From Wocania ichthyoenteri Th78 (lineage in GTDB: Bacteria; Bacteroidota; Bacteroidia; Flavobacteriales; Flavobacteriaceae), in NCBI RefSeq assembly GCF_000789235.1, contig NZ_KN525716.1, positions 1,651,674 to 1,715,673 of the forward strand: a stretch of DNA of 64,000 nucleotides. The letters run 5' to 3'. This document shows, one piece after another, positions 1 through 11,208 of the stretch; position 1 is the stretch's first letter; each line of letters begins with the position of its first letter. The position numbers and the translations under genes are program-made. Below the pieces are notes generated by a model that saw nothing but the letters and a program-made list of their open reading frames with translations, had not been told where the DNA came from and searched no databases.

Positions 1-2268
1 ATGCAATTGGTTGATGGTATGGATAACTCTACACCAGCATTAAACTTCCCAATAGGAAATTTAGTTGGTATGACAGAAACAGATGTTTTAAGTGTCGAGA
101 TTTTGCCAGGAGCGTCATCAGCACTTTATGGTGCCAATGCTTTTAATGGTATTTTATTTATGCGTAGTAAAAATCCTTTTGACCATCCAGGAATTAGCGC
201 CTCATTTAAAGGAGGAATTACATCTCAAGAAGCAGCTGGTGATAACCAATATGTAGATTACAGTATTAGAGCTGCTCATAAGTTTAGCGAAAAATTTGCC
301 GCCAAAGTTAATTTTGGGTACTTAAAAGGAACTGATTGGGCTGCAAATAGTATTGAAGACCAAGATATGGATGGTGGTACAAGAGCTACAAACATAAACT
401 ACAATGGGCTTAATGTATATGGCGACGAAGTATCAAGAAATTTAAAAGGTGTTGCTGCTTTACTAGAACAAGCCATTAATCCAGCTACGGGACAACCCTT
501 TTTGCCATCAGGAGCTAATGCATTAACCCCTTCTGTAAATATTAGTAGAACTGGATACAATGAGCAAGATTTAACCGATTATGAAGCTAAAAGTGTTAAA
601 GCAGATTGGGGCTTATACTTTAGGCCATGGGAAAACGATTTTGAAATATCTTATGTAGGTAAAGTAGGAACTGGTACCACGCTATATCAAGGCTTAAATA
701 GATATAATATTGAAAACTTTTTTCAAGAACAACATAAAATAGAATTACGTAACGACAACTTCTTTTTAAGAGGTTATGTAGTTGCTGATAGTGCTGGAGA
801 TTCTTACGACATGGTTTTCACAGGTATTAATATTAATAGAACTTGGAAACCAGATTTAAATTGGTTTGCAGAATATGCTGGAACTTATGTTCTAACAACG
901 CTTGGTGGCGGAACAAATGATCAAGCTCATGCTGCTGCAAGAGTTCAGGCAGAATCTGGGCGTTTTTTACCTGGCACTCCAGAATTTGAAGCCGCATTTA
1001 ACAGAAGTATAAATGATCCCGATTTAAGAACAGGATCTAAATTTCAAGATGCTTCTAAATATTATCACTCAGATGCAAATTACAACTTTAGTCATTTAAT
1101 TGATTTTGCAGAGATTCAAGTAGGTGGATCTTACAGACAATATAATTTAAATTCTTTTGGAACCATTTATACAGATTTTGATGGTCCTATAGATTATTCG
1201 GAATATGGTATTTATACTCAAATCCAAAAAAGCTTAGAATTAAGTGAAACTTTAGATTTAAAGCTTACGGGTTCTGTTCGTTATGATAAATCTGAATTTT
1301 TTGATGGTTTCTTCTCACCAAGAATTTCAGCAGGTTTAACTGTAAATAGAAATCATAATATTAGAGCTTCTGTTCAAACCGGATTTAGAAATCCAACAAC
1401 TCAAGATTTATTTATTGGGTTAGATGCTAATCGTGCTATACTAGTTGGTTCTGCACCTGAAAATCTAGACAGATATTCTAGAGATTATCCTGCAAATGAC
1501 GGAAATACTTATACTCAAACTGGTGCTGCTGCATACAATAACTCTTATTCTGAAAATTCTGTAATAGCGTATGAAGCTTCAGGAAATCTTAACGATTTGG
1601 TAGTTTCAAATCCAGATATAGTAAAACCTGAGCAAGTTACTTCAGCAGAAGTTGGTTATAGAGGGAAGCTTGATAAACTTATTGTAGATTTTAGCGCTTA
1701 TTACAACAGCTATAAAGATTTTATTTCTCAACAGTATGTGGTTTCACCATTATATGGAACCGTTGGTGAAACTTCTGGAGAAGGTGCTATTAATAACCGT
1801 GATTATATCACTTATAATGCATATACAAACTCTAAAGCCAATGTAAATTCTTATGGAGCTTCTCTTGGACTGTCTATTAAAGTACTTGGGAATTTTGATT
1901 TAGGAGGAAGTTACACCTATAGTAAATTAGATTTTGATCAAGCTGCATTTCCAGACTTTGTAACAAACTTTAATACACCTGAGCATAAATTTAAAGCCTC
2001 TTTTGGTAACACAAACTTGTTTAAAAACTTTGGCTTTAATATTAATTACAGATTTAGTGATGACTACTTCTGGGAAAACACATTTGCCACAGGTTTAGTA
2101 CCAGAATATCATGTGCTAGACGCACAAATAAACTTAAGAGTTCCAAGTTTTAAATCGACTTTTAAAGTCGGTGGAACAAACCTTTTAGGTGATGAGTATT
2201 TCTCAGCTGTAGGAACTGGTCATATTGGATCGATGTATTATATCTCTTGGACTATTAATAATTTATAA
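1..2268 (+). CDS. TonB-dependent outer-membrane receptor, 5'-truncated by the window edge
   Basis: This is the C-terminal 755 residues of a TonB-dependent receptor that would import a ligand across the outer membrane using TonB energy. The visible protein begins inside the plug domain (VDGMDN near residue 4, then EILPGASSALYGANAFNG near residues 33-50, the usual end-of-plug motif). It continues as a long Tyr/Asn/Gly-rich beta-barrel of alternating strands to the stop. The signal peptide, any carboxypeptidase-like repeat and the first half of the plug lie upstream of the window, so the ATG at base 1 is probably an internal methionine. A single base separates its stop from the likely start of the SGNH lipoprotein gene, so the two are probably cotranscribed. 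The ligand cannot be told from sequence. Confidence 0.9.
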   Translation: MQLVDGMDNSTPALNFPIGNLVGMTETDVLSVEILPGASSALYGANAFNGILFMRSKNPFDHPGISASFKGGITSQEAAGDNQYVDYSIRAAHKFSEKFAAKVNFGYLKGTDWAANSIEDQDMDGGTRATNINYNGLNVYGDEVSRNLKGVAALLEQAINPATGQPFLPSGANALTPSVNISRTGYNEQDLTDYEAKSVKADWGLYFRPWENDFEISYVGKVGTGTTLYQGLNRYNIENFFQEQHKIELRNDNFFLRGYVVADSAGDSYDMVFTGININRTWKPDLNWFAEYAGTYVLTTLGGGTNDQAHAAARVQAESGRFLPGTPEFEAAFNRSINDPDLRTGSKFQDASKYYHSDANYNFSHLIDFAEIQVGGSYRQYNLNSFGTIYTDFDGPIDYSEYGIYTQIQKSLELSETLDLKLTGSVRYDKSEFFDGFFSPRISAGLTVNRNHNIRASVQTGFRNPTTQDLFIGLDANRAILVGSAPENLDRYSRDYPANDGNTYTQTGAAAYNNSYSENSVIAYEASGNLNDLVVSNPDIVKPEQVTSAEVGYRGKLDKLIVDFSAYYNSYKDFISQQYVVSPLYGTVGETSGEGAINNRDYITYNAYTNSKANVNSYGASLGLSIKVLGNFDLGGSYTYSKLDFDQAAFPDFVTNFNTPEHKFKASFGNTNLFKNFGFNINYRFSDDYFWENTFATGLVPEYHVLDAQINLRVPSFKSTFKVGGTNLLGDEYFSAVGTGHIGSMYYISWTINNL

Positions 2269-2269
2269 A

Positions 2270-3871
2270 ATGAAAACTATTATGAATACTAAATATATAT
2301 GGCTATTAATAATCCTAATTGGGTTTTCAGCTTGTAACGAACCTGAAGATGTTTTAGAAGGCACAAGTGCTGAGCTAGAAGAAGTTGTAGAGTTGCCTAC
2401 ACTTACATCAGGATCAGCAGACTTTTCAAAATATGTGGCAGTTGGAGCTTCATTTACCGCAGGCTTTACAGATAGTGCATTATTTAAAGCTGCTCAAGAA
2501 AATTCATTTCCAAATATTTTAGCCAAACAATTTTCAAATGCTGGTGGTGGTTCTTTTACACAACCGCTTATGAATGACAACATTGGAGGAATTGCTGTTG
2601 GAGGTGTACAAATCCCAGGATCCTCTACTGGCCCAAGATTAGTTTTTGGCGGTGCTGGTCCTGTTCCATTATCTTCTATAATAGGTCCAGTTACATCTAC
2701 TACAGATTTACTAGTTAATAATCCATCAGGCTCTTTTAATAATATGGGAGTACCTGGTGCTAAAAGCTTTCATTTATTATTTGATGGCTATGGCAATATT
2801 GCCAATTTAGGTGTAAGTGCGAATCCTTATTTTGTAAGAATGGCATCTAGCCCAAGTGCAACTATGCTAGGTGATGCAATGGCGCAAAACCCAACATTTT
2901 TCACCTTATCTGAAATGGGTGGTAACGATGTATTAGGCTACGCACTTTCTGGTGGCGACGGTTCAAGTACAATAACACCTTCTGCTGGTCCTCCAGGAGT
3001 TGGTTTCGATCAAACCTTCGGATTTTTAGTAACAACCTTAACATCTGGCGGCGCCAAAGGCGTTGTTACAAACGTGCCATATGTAACAGATTTACCACAC
3101 TTTACAACCGTACCAAATAATGCGCTAGAAATTGATGCCGCAACAGCAGGTCAACTAACAGGCTTCTTTCAAGCAGTTGCAGGGATATTTACTCAAGTAT
3201 TAATTGCTCAAATGGTTCCCCCAGCACAAGCTCAGGCTATTGCTAGCCAATACGCCATACCGTTTAGTGAAGGAAAAAACAGATGGATTATAGATGTACC
3301 TGTTACCCCTACAAATCCATTAGGTTTCAGACAAATGACTGAAGATGAATTGCTTGTTTTAACTATAGATCAAGATGCATTGGCTCAAGGTTATGGGTCG
3401 GTAGCTTTATCTAATGAAGTACTTCAAGTTCTAGGTTTATTACAAGCTGGCGGCACACCAACGCCACAACAAGGCGCTTTGGTTATTGGAGCGGTTAATG
3501 GTATTGATGATGGAGATGCTTTAGATAGTGACGAACTTGCAGAAATAAAAAACGCAACAGATGCTTATAATGCAACTATAGCTGCGGTAGCAAACTCTAA
3601 CGAAAACATTGTTTTAGTCGATTTAAACAGCATTTTAGGTGAAGCTTCAACAACTGGTATTAAATCTGGAGACTTTACTTTAACTACCAATTTGGTTACT
3701 GGTGGCGCTATTGGATTAGACGGTATTCATCTAACTGCTAGAGGATATGCTGTAATGGCAAATGAATTTTTAAAAGCTATAGATCAAGCTTTTGGGTCTA
3801 ATTTTGAAGCTTCTGGTAATCTAGTAAATGCTGGTGATTACCCAACTAACTATCATCCAACGCTGCAATAA
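2270..3871 (+). CDS. SGNH/GDSL-family hydrolase lipoprotein
   Basis: The product is a 533-residue lipoprotein with an esterase/lipase-like SGNH fold. The start at 2270 gives a lipoprotein signal with lipobox GFSAC (Cys22). An upstream in-frame ATG at 2225 would overlap the receptor gene and bury the signal peptide. Block I appears as VGASFTAG with candidate nucleophile Ser61 (GAS instead of the canonical GDS). Block III is GGND (Asn219-Asp220), and block V is the Asp484-x-x-His487 pair near the C-terminus. It follows the TonB receptor with almost no gap, which suggests a coupled surface hydrolase and importer. The long Gly/Ser/Pro-rich insertion between blocks is typical of Bacteroidetes members. 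The substrate is unknown. Confidence 0.82.
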   Translation: MKTIMNTKYIWLLIILIGFSACNEPEDVLEGTSAELEEVVELPTLTSGSADFSKYVAVGASFTAGFTDSALFKAAQENSFPNILAKQFSNAGGGSFTQPLMNDNIGGIAVGGVQIPGSSTGPRLVFGGAGPVPLSSIIGPVTSTTDLLVNNPSGSFNNMGVPGAKSFHLLFDGYGNIANLGVSANPYFVRMASSPSATMLGDAMAQNPTFFTLSEMGGNDVLGYALSGGDGSSTITPSAGPPGVGFDQTFGFLVTTLTSGGAKGVVTNVPYVTDLPHFTTVPNNALEIDAATAGQLTGFFQAVAGIFTQVLIAQMVPPAQAQAIASQYAIPFSEGKNRWIIDVPVTPTNPLGFRQMTEDELLVLTIDQDALAQGYGSVALSNEVLQVLGLLQAGGTPTPQQGALVIGAVNGIDDGDALDSDELAEIKNATDAYNATIAAVANSNENIVLVDLNSILGEASTTGIKSGDFTLTTNLVTGGAIGLDGIHLTARGYAVMANEFLKAIDQAFGSNFEASGNLVNAGDYPTNYHPTLQ

Positions 3872-3893
3872 ACAATATAAAAAATATGATTGC

Positions 3894-3923
3894 AAAACAC
3901 CTTCTGCCTGAAGGTGTTTTTTT
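3894..3923 (+). terminator. Rho-independent terminator after the SGNH gene
   Basis: An 11-bp stem (AAAACACCTTC / GAAGGTGTTTT) with a TGCCT loop runs into a T tract, 22 bases after the SGNH stop codon. It isolates the receptor/hydrolase unit from atpD. Confidence 0.85.
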
Positions 3924-3970
3924 ATTCCAAAAAACCTGTAAAAACAACTTTCATTTTAAATTAAAAAATA

Positions 3971-3978
3971 TATCTTTG
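3971..3978 (+). promoter_or_regulatory. Bacteroidetes-type -7 box of the atpDC promoter
   Basis: TATCTTTG matches the Bacteroidetes primary-sigma -7 consensus TAnnTTTG and lies 60 bases before the atpD ATG, just after the upstream terminator. No clear -33 TTTG was seen at ideal spacing, so the match rests on the -7 box alone. Confidence 0.6.
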
Positions 3979-4035
3979 CACGCGAAAACTTGAAGTGTTT
4001 TCATAGAATTAAAACGCATAATATTAAACACATAA

Positions 4036-5547
<1,512 letters not shown>

Positions 5548-5570
5548 ACCAATTATCAATTTTAAAAACT

Positions 5571-5849
5571 ATGTATTTAGAAATTGTATCACCTGAAGCT
5601 ACTTTATTTAGCGGAGAAGTCACTAGTATTGCTGTCCCTGGAGTTAACGGTGATTTTGAAATGTTAAAAAATCACGCTCCTATTGTATCTTTATTGAAAG
5701 AAGGGTTTGTGAAAATTTCAGGAAATATTGAGGTGCATGAAGACGTTCAAGATAAATTTACTAAAGGTGATAAAGGAACAACTTTGTTAAAGATAAATTC
5801 TGGAACTTTAGAAATGAAAGATAATAAAGTGATTGTCTTAGCAGATTAA
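5571..5849 (+). CDS. atpC: F0F1 ATP synthase subunit epsilon (short form)
   Basis: The product is the epsilon subunit, which links the F1 rotor to the c-ring. It has the N-terminal beta-sandwich only (MYLEIVSPEATLFSGEVTSIAVPG, then DFEMLKNHAP). At 92 residues it lacks the C-terminal two-helix regulatory domain of the roughly 130-140-residue enterobacterial protein. It starts 23 bases after atpD, so the two are one transcript ending in the hairpin at 5872. The short form is normal for Bacteroidetes but implies no epsilon-helix inhibition of ATP hydrolysis. Confidence 0.93.
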   Translation: MYLEIVSPEATLFSGEVTSIAVPGVNGDFEMLKNHAPIVSLLKEGFVKISGNIEVHEDVQDKFTKGDKGTTLLKINSGTLEMKDNKVIVLAD

Positions 5850-5871
5850 ATGCAAAACATATATGTTCTAT

Positions 5872-5903
5872 AAAAAACGCGAAGTTAATACTTTGCGTTT
5901 TTT
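5872..5903 (+). terminator. Terminator of atpDC
   Basis: AAAAAACGCGAAG pairs with CTTTGCGTTTTTT (one G-U pair) around a TTAATA loop, with a T run, 22 bases after atpC. Confidence 0.85.
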
Positions 5904-6092
5904 TATTTCCATTATTTAATCACAATCTTAATATTTGCATTTATCTATTTTTAAGATATAAAGAGCCCTTCATGAATTTCAGTTTAAATCTTTTATTTAT
6001 TTAACAAAAATATTATATTATTATATCAATATTTTATTTTTTATAAAACATTCGCGAAAAAAAATGTAGTTTTATAAAAATTTACTGATTTA

Positions 6093-6662
6093 ATGAATAG
6101 CACTTCTCATGTAAATACTAAAGAATTTATTACTCGATTAAATAATGGAGACGTTCTTGCTTTTGAAGTATTGTTTAAATTATATCGATCAAAACTTTTA
6201 TATATAGCAATCCAATACATTTCGAATAAAGAAGACGCTGAAGAAATAATTCAAAATGTATTCGTCAAGGTTTGGTCTAAAAAAAATATCCAAACCAATA
6301 TTAATGGTTATTTATATCGTATAACAAAAAATGCTTGTTTAGATCATTTAAGATCAAAAAAACAGCAACTACACCTCGACAATAATTTATCCCAGCTGGA
6401 AGCCTCAATTAATTACACAGCATTATCTGATGATTCTGCCTCTTTAATTATAGAAAAAGAATTGAATGAAGCTATTTTAAATTCTATTGATTTACTCCCT
6501 CCTAAATGTAAAGATGTTTTTGTAAAGAGTCGTATTGAGGGTCTTAAACATAAAGAAATTTCTACTGAAATGAATATATCAACCAATACAGTTGAAAATC
6601 ATATTTCAAAAGCTCTTAAGCACTTAAAAGTATCTCTAAGAGAGTTTTTACCTTTTTTATAA
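6093..6662 (+). CDS. ECF RNA polymerase sigma factor (FecI-like, Bacteroidetes family)
   Basis: This is a 189-residue sigma-70 family factor of the extracytoplasmic-function type. Region 2 spans about residues 22-90 (FKLYRSKLLYIA, EDAEEIIQNVFVKVW, YLYRITKNACLDHLRS). Region 4 spans about 125-180 (LPPKCKDVFVKSRIEGLKHK followed by the helix-turn-helix MNISTNTVENHISKALKHLK). A FecR-type anti-sigma gene follows at 80 bases, then SusC with an STN domain. It therefore probably drives this glycan locus when released by the anti-sigma factor. The 190-bp upstream gap is very AT-rich, and no confident promoter could be picked in it. Confidence 0.93.
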   Translation: MNSTSHVNTKEFITRLNNGDVLAFEVLFKLYRSKLLYIAIQYISNKEDAEEIIQNVFVKVWSKKNIQTNINGYLYRITKNACLDHLRSKKQQLHLDNNLSQLEASINYTALSDDSASLIIEKELNEAILNSIDLLPPKCKDVFVKSRIEGLKHKEISTEMNISTNTVENHISKALKHLKVSLREFLPFL

Positions 6663-6741
6663 AAAATAAATTTTTCAAAAAAAACTAATTTCGACTAGTG
6701 GATAGCTATAACCTATTACGTCTTATATATAACAGCGCATT

Positions 6742-7722
6742 ATGAATAAAAAACAAATTATAAAATACATACAAAATGATATGAATTCTATCGAAAGGAG
6801 AAAAACGATAGAATGGATAAGGAAAAGCCCTGAAAATCAAAAAATGTATAACATATTGAAGGCCGAATATATCGCTTCTACATTTATAGATATTCCTAAT
6901 AATAATAATGATTTCTTTTTTGAAAGACTTAAAAACAATATTAAAAAAAGAAAATTTAGTAAAATAGTTTACGCTACTGCCTCATTAGTTATTTTGTTTG
7001 CTTTTTTATGGAATTTTCAATCTATAAAAAATACAGATAACATATCACCTCAAGAAATCTCAAACACAAATAATCTTAGTAAATTATTAGAAGTTAGCTT
7101 TATAACTGAAAGAGGTGATAAAAAAGAAATATACCTTCCAGATGGCTCTAAAATTGTTTTAAATGCAGATAGCGAACTAAGCTACCCAAAAGAATTTAAT
7201 GACAGTATTAGAGAGGTAACACTAGTAGGTGAAGCTTTTTTTGATATTAAAAGAGACATTAATAAGCCTTTTATTGTTAATACTAATAGTATTAAAATAC
7301 GTGTTTTAGGAACATCATTTAACGTAAAGTCATACTCAAATGATAAAAAAGTAGAAACCACATTAGTTACAGGTAAGGTCGAATTAATAAAAGATAAAGG
7401 AACTCCAATAATATTAGCCCCTTCTCAAAAAGCAGTTTTTCATAAAATAGAAAACACGTTAGAGATTGAAGAGGTTAAATCTCTAGATGTTGTTGCATGG
7501 AAAGATGGAACTTTAATTTTTGATAAAACCCCGTTACAAGAAGTGGTTACTGATTTAGAAAGAAAATATAATACTAAAATAATTATTAACTCTAAAACCC
7601 TCTTAAACTATGAATACACTGGTACATTTGACAACTTAAGTGTTGAGGATGTTCTTAAACTTTTAACAATATCATCTCCAATTACATACACAATTGATGA
7701 TGATAAAATAATACTAGAGTAA
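6742..7722 (+). CDS. FecR-family anti-sigma factor
   Basis: The product is a 326-residue single-pass inner-membrane regulator. Residues 1-70 are the cytoplasmic sigma-binding part, and a transmembrane helix lies at about 75-92 (KIVYATASLVILFAFLWN). A FecR beta-domain covers about 110-215 (GDKKEIYLPDGSKIVLNADSE, VTLVGEAFFDIKRD, FIVNTNSIKIRVLGTSFNVK). A C-terminal STN-like domain of the DUF4974 type covers about 255-326 (LQEVVTDLERKYNTKI). In the FecIR scheme the periplasmic end touches the STN domain of the partner SusC and passes on ligand occupancy. Confidence 0.93.
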   Translation: MNKKQIIKYIQNDMNSIERRKTIEWIRKSPENQKMYNILKAEYIASTFIDIPNNNNDFFFERLKNNIKKRKFSKIVYATASLVILFAFLWNFQSIKNTDNISPQEISNTNNLSKLLEVSFITERGDKKEIYLPDGSKIVLNADSELSYPKEFNDSIREVTLVGEAFFDIKRDINKPFIVNTNSIKIRVLGTSFNVKSYSNDKKVETTLVTGKVELIKDKGTPIILAPSQKAVFHKIENTLEIEEVKSLDVVAWKDGTLIFDKTPLQEVVTDLERKYNTKIIINSKTLLNYEYTGTFDNLSVEDVLKLLTISSPITYTIDDDKIILE

Positions 7723-7740
7723 GCTAATTTTATATAAACA

Positions 7741-7772
7741 ATAAAAGAGAATGCTATAACATTCCCTTTTAT
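7741..7772 (+). promoter_or_regulatory. Hairpin between fecR-type gene and susC
   Basis: A 12-bp stem with one mismatch (ATAAAAGaGAATG / CATTCcCTTTTAT) and a CTATAA loop lies in the 101-bp gap. The T run is part of the stem rather than following it, so it may be a weak terminator or attenuator separating the regulatory pair from susCD. Confidence 0.45.
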
Positions 7773-7823
7773 GATTAAAATTATCACTCTAGTAAGTAAT
7801 AACTAATAAAACTAAACAAAATT

Positions 7824-10800
7824 ATGAAAAAAACGGACACAAAAGTCTTGTCAAAAAAAATTCTTTTCCGAATTATGAAAATTTACACACTTTTGCTTTT
7901 TGTGACTATGGCTGAACTCTTTGCTGTAAATGCAAATGGACAGAATGTAACTATTAATGTAAGTAATACTGAATTAAAATCTGTTTTCAATAAAATTGAA
8001 AGTTTAACAGAATTTAACTTCTTTTACAATAATAGTTTAATCGATGTCTCAAAAAGAGTATCACTAAATGTTAATAATCAAGATTTAAACCAAGTTCTTG
8101 TAAACTTATTTGAAAAAACCAATATAGATTACAGACTTTTAAAAAATCAAATTGTATTATTTCCAAAAAATGACACAGCAATAATTAAAGTTATTGAAGA
8201 CCTAATAAAAGCTGAAAGCTCTGAAAGGGAATTTGAAACTTTAATTAAAAATGTACTTCAAAACGAAATAAAAGGTAAAATTACTGGTACAGACGGAATT
8301 CCACTTATTGGAGTAAATATTATAATTCAAAATACTACTACTGGGGCACAATCAGATTTTGATGGAAATTTTTCTATTCAAGCTAACAAAGGAGATGTTT
8401 TAGAATTTTCTTATTTAGGAATGAAAACCCAAACTATAACTGTTGAAGATTCTAATATAGTTAATGTTATTATGGAAGAAGATGCAGAAAGTTTAAGCGA
8501 AATAGTTGTAACAGCATTAGGTATTAAAAAATCCAGAAAGTCATTAACTTATGCCGCACAAGATATTAATGCAGATGAGTTAAATAAGGCAAAACAAACA
8601 AACCCAATTAATAGTCTATCGGGTAAAGTTTCAGGAGTATCTATTACTCGTAGTGCTTCAGGTGCTGGTGGGTCTGTTAAAGTAACTTTAAGAGGAAATT
8701 CTTCAATTGGAAACAATCAACCATTATATGTTGTAGACGGTGTTCCTTTATCTAACCCTTCATCTAGCCAACCAGGGGATACTTTTGGTGATATTAACGG
8801 GGGTAATAGAGACGGTGGAGACGCATTAGCTTTAATAAATCCAGATGACATTGAATCCCTAACAGTACTTAAAGGGGCTTCTGCTTCTGCCTTATATGGT
8901 AGTGCTGGTCTTAATGGAGTTATATTAATTACTACAAAAAAAGGGCGCTCAGGCAGTTTTATAGTAGATTTTTCTTCAAACCTAACTGTTGATAGTGTTG
9001 CTTATGCCATGGATTTTAATGATGAAGCACAAAGTAATATTGATGACTTTTTAGATTCTGGAGTTACAAATATTAACTCTTTGTCAGTTTCTGGAGGAAC
9101 CGAAACTGCTCAAACCTATTTTTCTTATAGTAATACTTTTGCAGATGGTGTATTGCCAACAAATAAATTAAAGCAACATACTTTTAATGTAAGAGAAACT
9201 GCAAAACTATTTGATGGTAAGTTAAATGTTAATGCTAGTGTTATGGCATCTACACAAAACATAAAAAATAGACCAATTTCTGGTTTGTACTTTAATCCAT
9301 TAGTTGGTGCTTACGCTTTTGAATCTGCTACAGAAATATTATCAGACTATTCTAACTTTGAAGCTTTAGATCCTAATAGAAATATTATGGCGCAAAGATG
9401 GTTTAGAGGGACTTCGGATATTGAACAAAATCCATACTGGGTAATAAACCGTAATGCTTCAGAAGACAATAGTAAAAAAATGGTTGCGTCTTTAAGTTTA
9501 GATTTTAAGATTAACGATTGGCTATCTCTACAAACTAGAGGGACTTATGACAAGTCATTATTCAATTTTGAAAGAAGAATTTATGCAACTACTGAAGCTA
9601 CCTTAGCGCCTGCTAATGGAAGATATGTAGTATTTGAAAATGATTATACACAATATTATGGTGATATAATAGCAAACATTAATACGCAAATTAATGAAGG
9701 CACTTCAATTAATGCCATTGTAGGAACAAGTACAACACGTACAACTACTGAAAACTTTACAGGAGACTCTGGAACTAATGGAGGCTTGCAATATGCAAAT
9801 GTCTTTTCATTTCAAAACTTTAATGGTAACCCTTCAGTAAACTTTAACCAAAATTCATTAGAAACAAGAGTGAATTCATTATTCGCAAGTGTTACAGTTG
9901 GCTTTAATGACAAATTTTTTGTTGATTTAACAGCAAGAAATGATTGGACATCTACATTACCAGCAGAAAACAATTCATTCTTTTATCCTTCTGTAGGTGT
10001 AACAGGTGTTTTAAGTGAGTTATTAGAGTTACCAGAAAATGTATCTTTTGCTAAAGTAAGAGCTTCTTATGCTGAAGTTGGTAATGGTTTTGCAGCGGAT
10101 CAAATATCACCCAACAATACTATTGTTTTTGGTGGTGGTGGTGTAAACTCAACAGATCCAATTAAACCTTTCCCAGGTTCTACTCCAAAGCCAGAAAGAC
10201 AAAAATCTTTCGAGATTGGTACTGAGTGGAAATTTAACAATAACAAATTTGGTATTGATTTAGGATATTATAACACTAAAACTACAGATCAGTATTATGC
10301 ATTCTCTACTTCTGTTTCTATTATAGGTGCACCTCAAGCATATTTGAATTCTGGAGAAATTTCTAATAAAGGTATAGAGGCATCAATCTATGCAATCCCT
10401 GTTCAAAAAGAAAATCTTAAATGGACAACGACTGTAAACTTTGCCTCTAATAAAAATAAAATTGAAAAAATCTATAATGGACAAGTGTTAGAAGGCTTAA
10501 TAGAACCTGAGTTCTTTACGCTTTCTGGTAAAGGTGTAAATACTTTCGGTTCTTATTTAGTTGAAGGCGGTTCTTTTGGTGATATCTATGCACAAGTTGT
10601 TAGTAGAAATGCTGATGGGCTTCCAATTATTGAAAGTGATGCCGTTATAGCTAATAACAATAATACAGTTGATGGTTTAACCAAAGTAGGTAATGCAAAT
10701 CCTGATTTTACATTAGGATGGAACAACTCATTTGAGTTTAAAAACATTACTGTAGATTTCTTAATTGATGGAAAATTTGGTGGCGAAACCATGAGTATGA

Positions 10801-11198
10801 CAGAAGCTATCGTTGAAGGATTTAGTAACAATTCTGCTAGAGAAACTGCAAATGGTTCAGTAAGTGTTCAAGCTGATGGATCAGTTTCTACTTTAACAGC
10901 TCAAGAATACTATGGTAAAGTAGGTGGAAGAAATGGTTTTACAGGAGAATATATCTATAGTGCAACAAATGTTAGATTAGCAGAGTTTGCATTAGGTTAT
11001 AACTTTAACCTTGCAGAAAACTCATTTTTCACAAGAGTAAAAGCTTCTTTAGTAGGAAACAATTTATTATTCTTCTACAAAGATGCGCCACATGACCCTA
11101 ATGTATCCTTAAGTACTGGGAATGCATTACAGGGGGTAGATGTTTTAGGTCTTCCTTCAACAAGAAGCATAGGATTAAACCTTAATTTAACATTCTAA
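7824..11198 (+). CDS. SusC/RagA-type TonB-linked outer-membrane protein with STN signalling domain
   Basis: This 1124-residue glycan importer forms the channel of a SusCD pair. The order is: long signal region to about residue 40 (ending AVNANGQN); STN domain about 45-112 (VTINVSNTELKSVFNKIE, YRLLKNQIVLFP); carboxypeptidase-like domain about 148-225 (EIKGKITGTDGIPLIGVNI); TonB-plug about 235-375 (PLYVVDGVPL, TVLKGASASALYG); and beta-barrel to the end (LNLNLTF, terminal aromatic). The STN domain marks it as a signal-transducing receptor for the upstream sigma/anti-sigma pair. I kept the first ATG because the KKILFRIMK stretch before the hydrophobic core is typical of these leaders. Confidence 0.96.
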   Translation: MKKTDTKVLSKKILFRIMKIYTLLLFVTMAELFAVNANGQNVTINVSNTELKSVFNKIESLTEFNFFYNNSLIDVSKRVSLNVNNQDLNQVLVNLFEKTNIDYRLLKNQIVLFPKNDTAIIKVIEDLIKAESSEREFETLIKNVLQNEIKGKITGTDGIPLIGVNIIIQNTTTGAQSDFDGNFSIQANKGDVLEFSYLGMKTQTITVEDSNIVNVIMEEDAESLSEIVVTALGIKKSRKSLTYAAQDINADELNKAKQTNPINSLSGKVSGVSITRSASGAGGSVKVTLRGNSSIGNNQPLYVVDGVPLSNPSSSQPGDTFGDINGGNRDGGDALALINPDDIESLTVLKGASASALYGSAGLNGVILITTKKGRSGSFIVDFSSNLTVDSVAYAMDFNDEAQSNIDDFLDSGVTNINSLSVSGGTETAQTYFSYSNTFADGVLPTNKLKQHTFNVRETAKLFDGKLNVNASVMASTQNIKNRPISGLYFNPLVGAYAFESATEILSDYSNFEALDPNRNIMAQRWFRGTSDIEQNPYWVINRNASEDNSKKMVASLSLDFKINDWLSLQTRGTYDKSLFNFERRIYATTEATLAPANGRYVVFENDYTQYYGDIIANINTQINEGTSINAIVGTSTTRTTTENFTGDSGTNGGLQYANVFSFQNFNGNPSVNFNQNSLETRVNSLFASVTVGFNDKFFVDLTARNDWTSTLPAENNSFFYPSVGVTGVLSELLELPENVSFAKVRASYAEVGNGFAADQISPNNTIVFGGGGVNSTDPIKPFPGSTPKPERQKSFEIGTEWKFNNNKFGIDLGYYNTKTTDQYYAFSTSVSIIGAPQAYLNSGEISNKGIEASIYAIPVQKENLKWTTTVNFASNKNKIEKIYNGQVLEGLIEPEFFTLSGKGVNTFGSYLVEGGSFGDIYAQVVSRNADGLPIIESDAVIANNNNTVDGLTKVGNANPDFTLGWNNSFEFKNITVDFLIDGKFGGETMSMTEAIVEGFSNNSARETANGSVSVQADGSVSTLTAQEYYGKVGGRNGFTGEYIYSATNVRLAEFALGYNFNLAENSFFTRVKASLVGNNLLFFYKDAPHDPNVSLSTGNALQGVDVLGLPSTRSIGLNLNLTF

Positions 11199-11208
11199 AA
11201 AAAATAAA

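Noticed and set aside
10586-10831. Minus-strand open frame of 81 codons inside susC
   Set aside because: It lies wholly within the susC barrel, has no leader or domain, and reads as a complement shadow.
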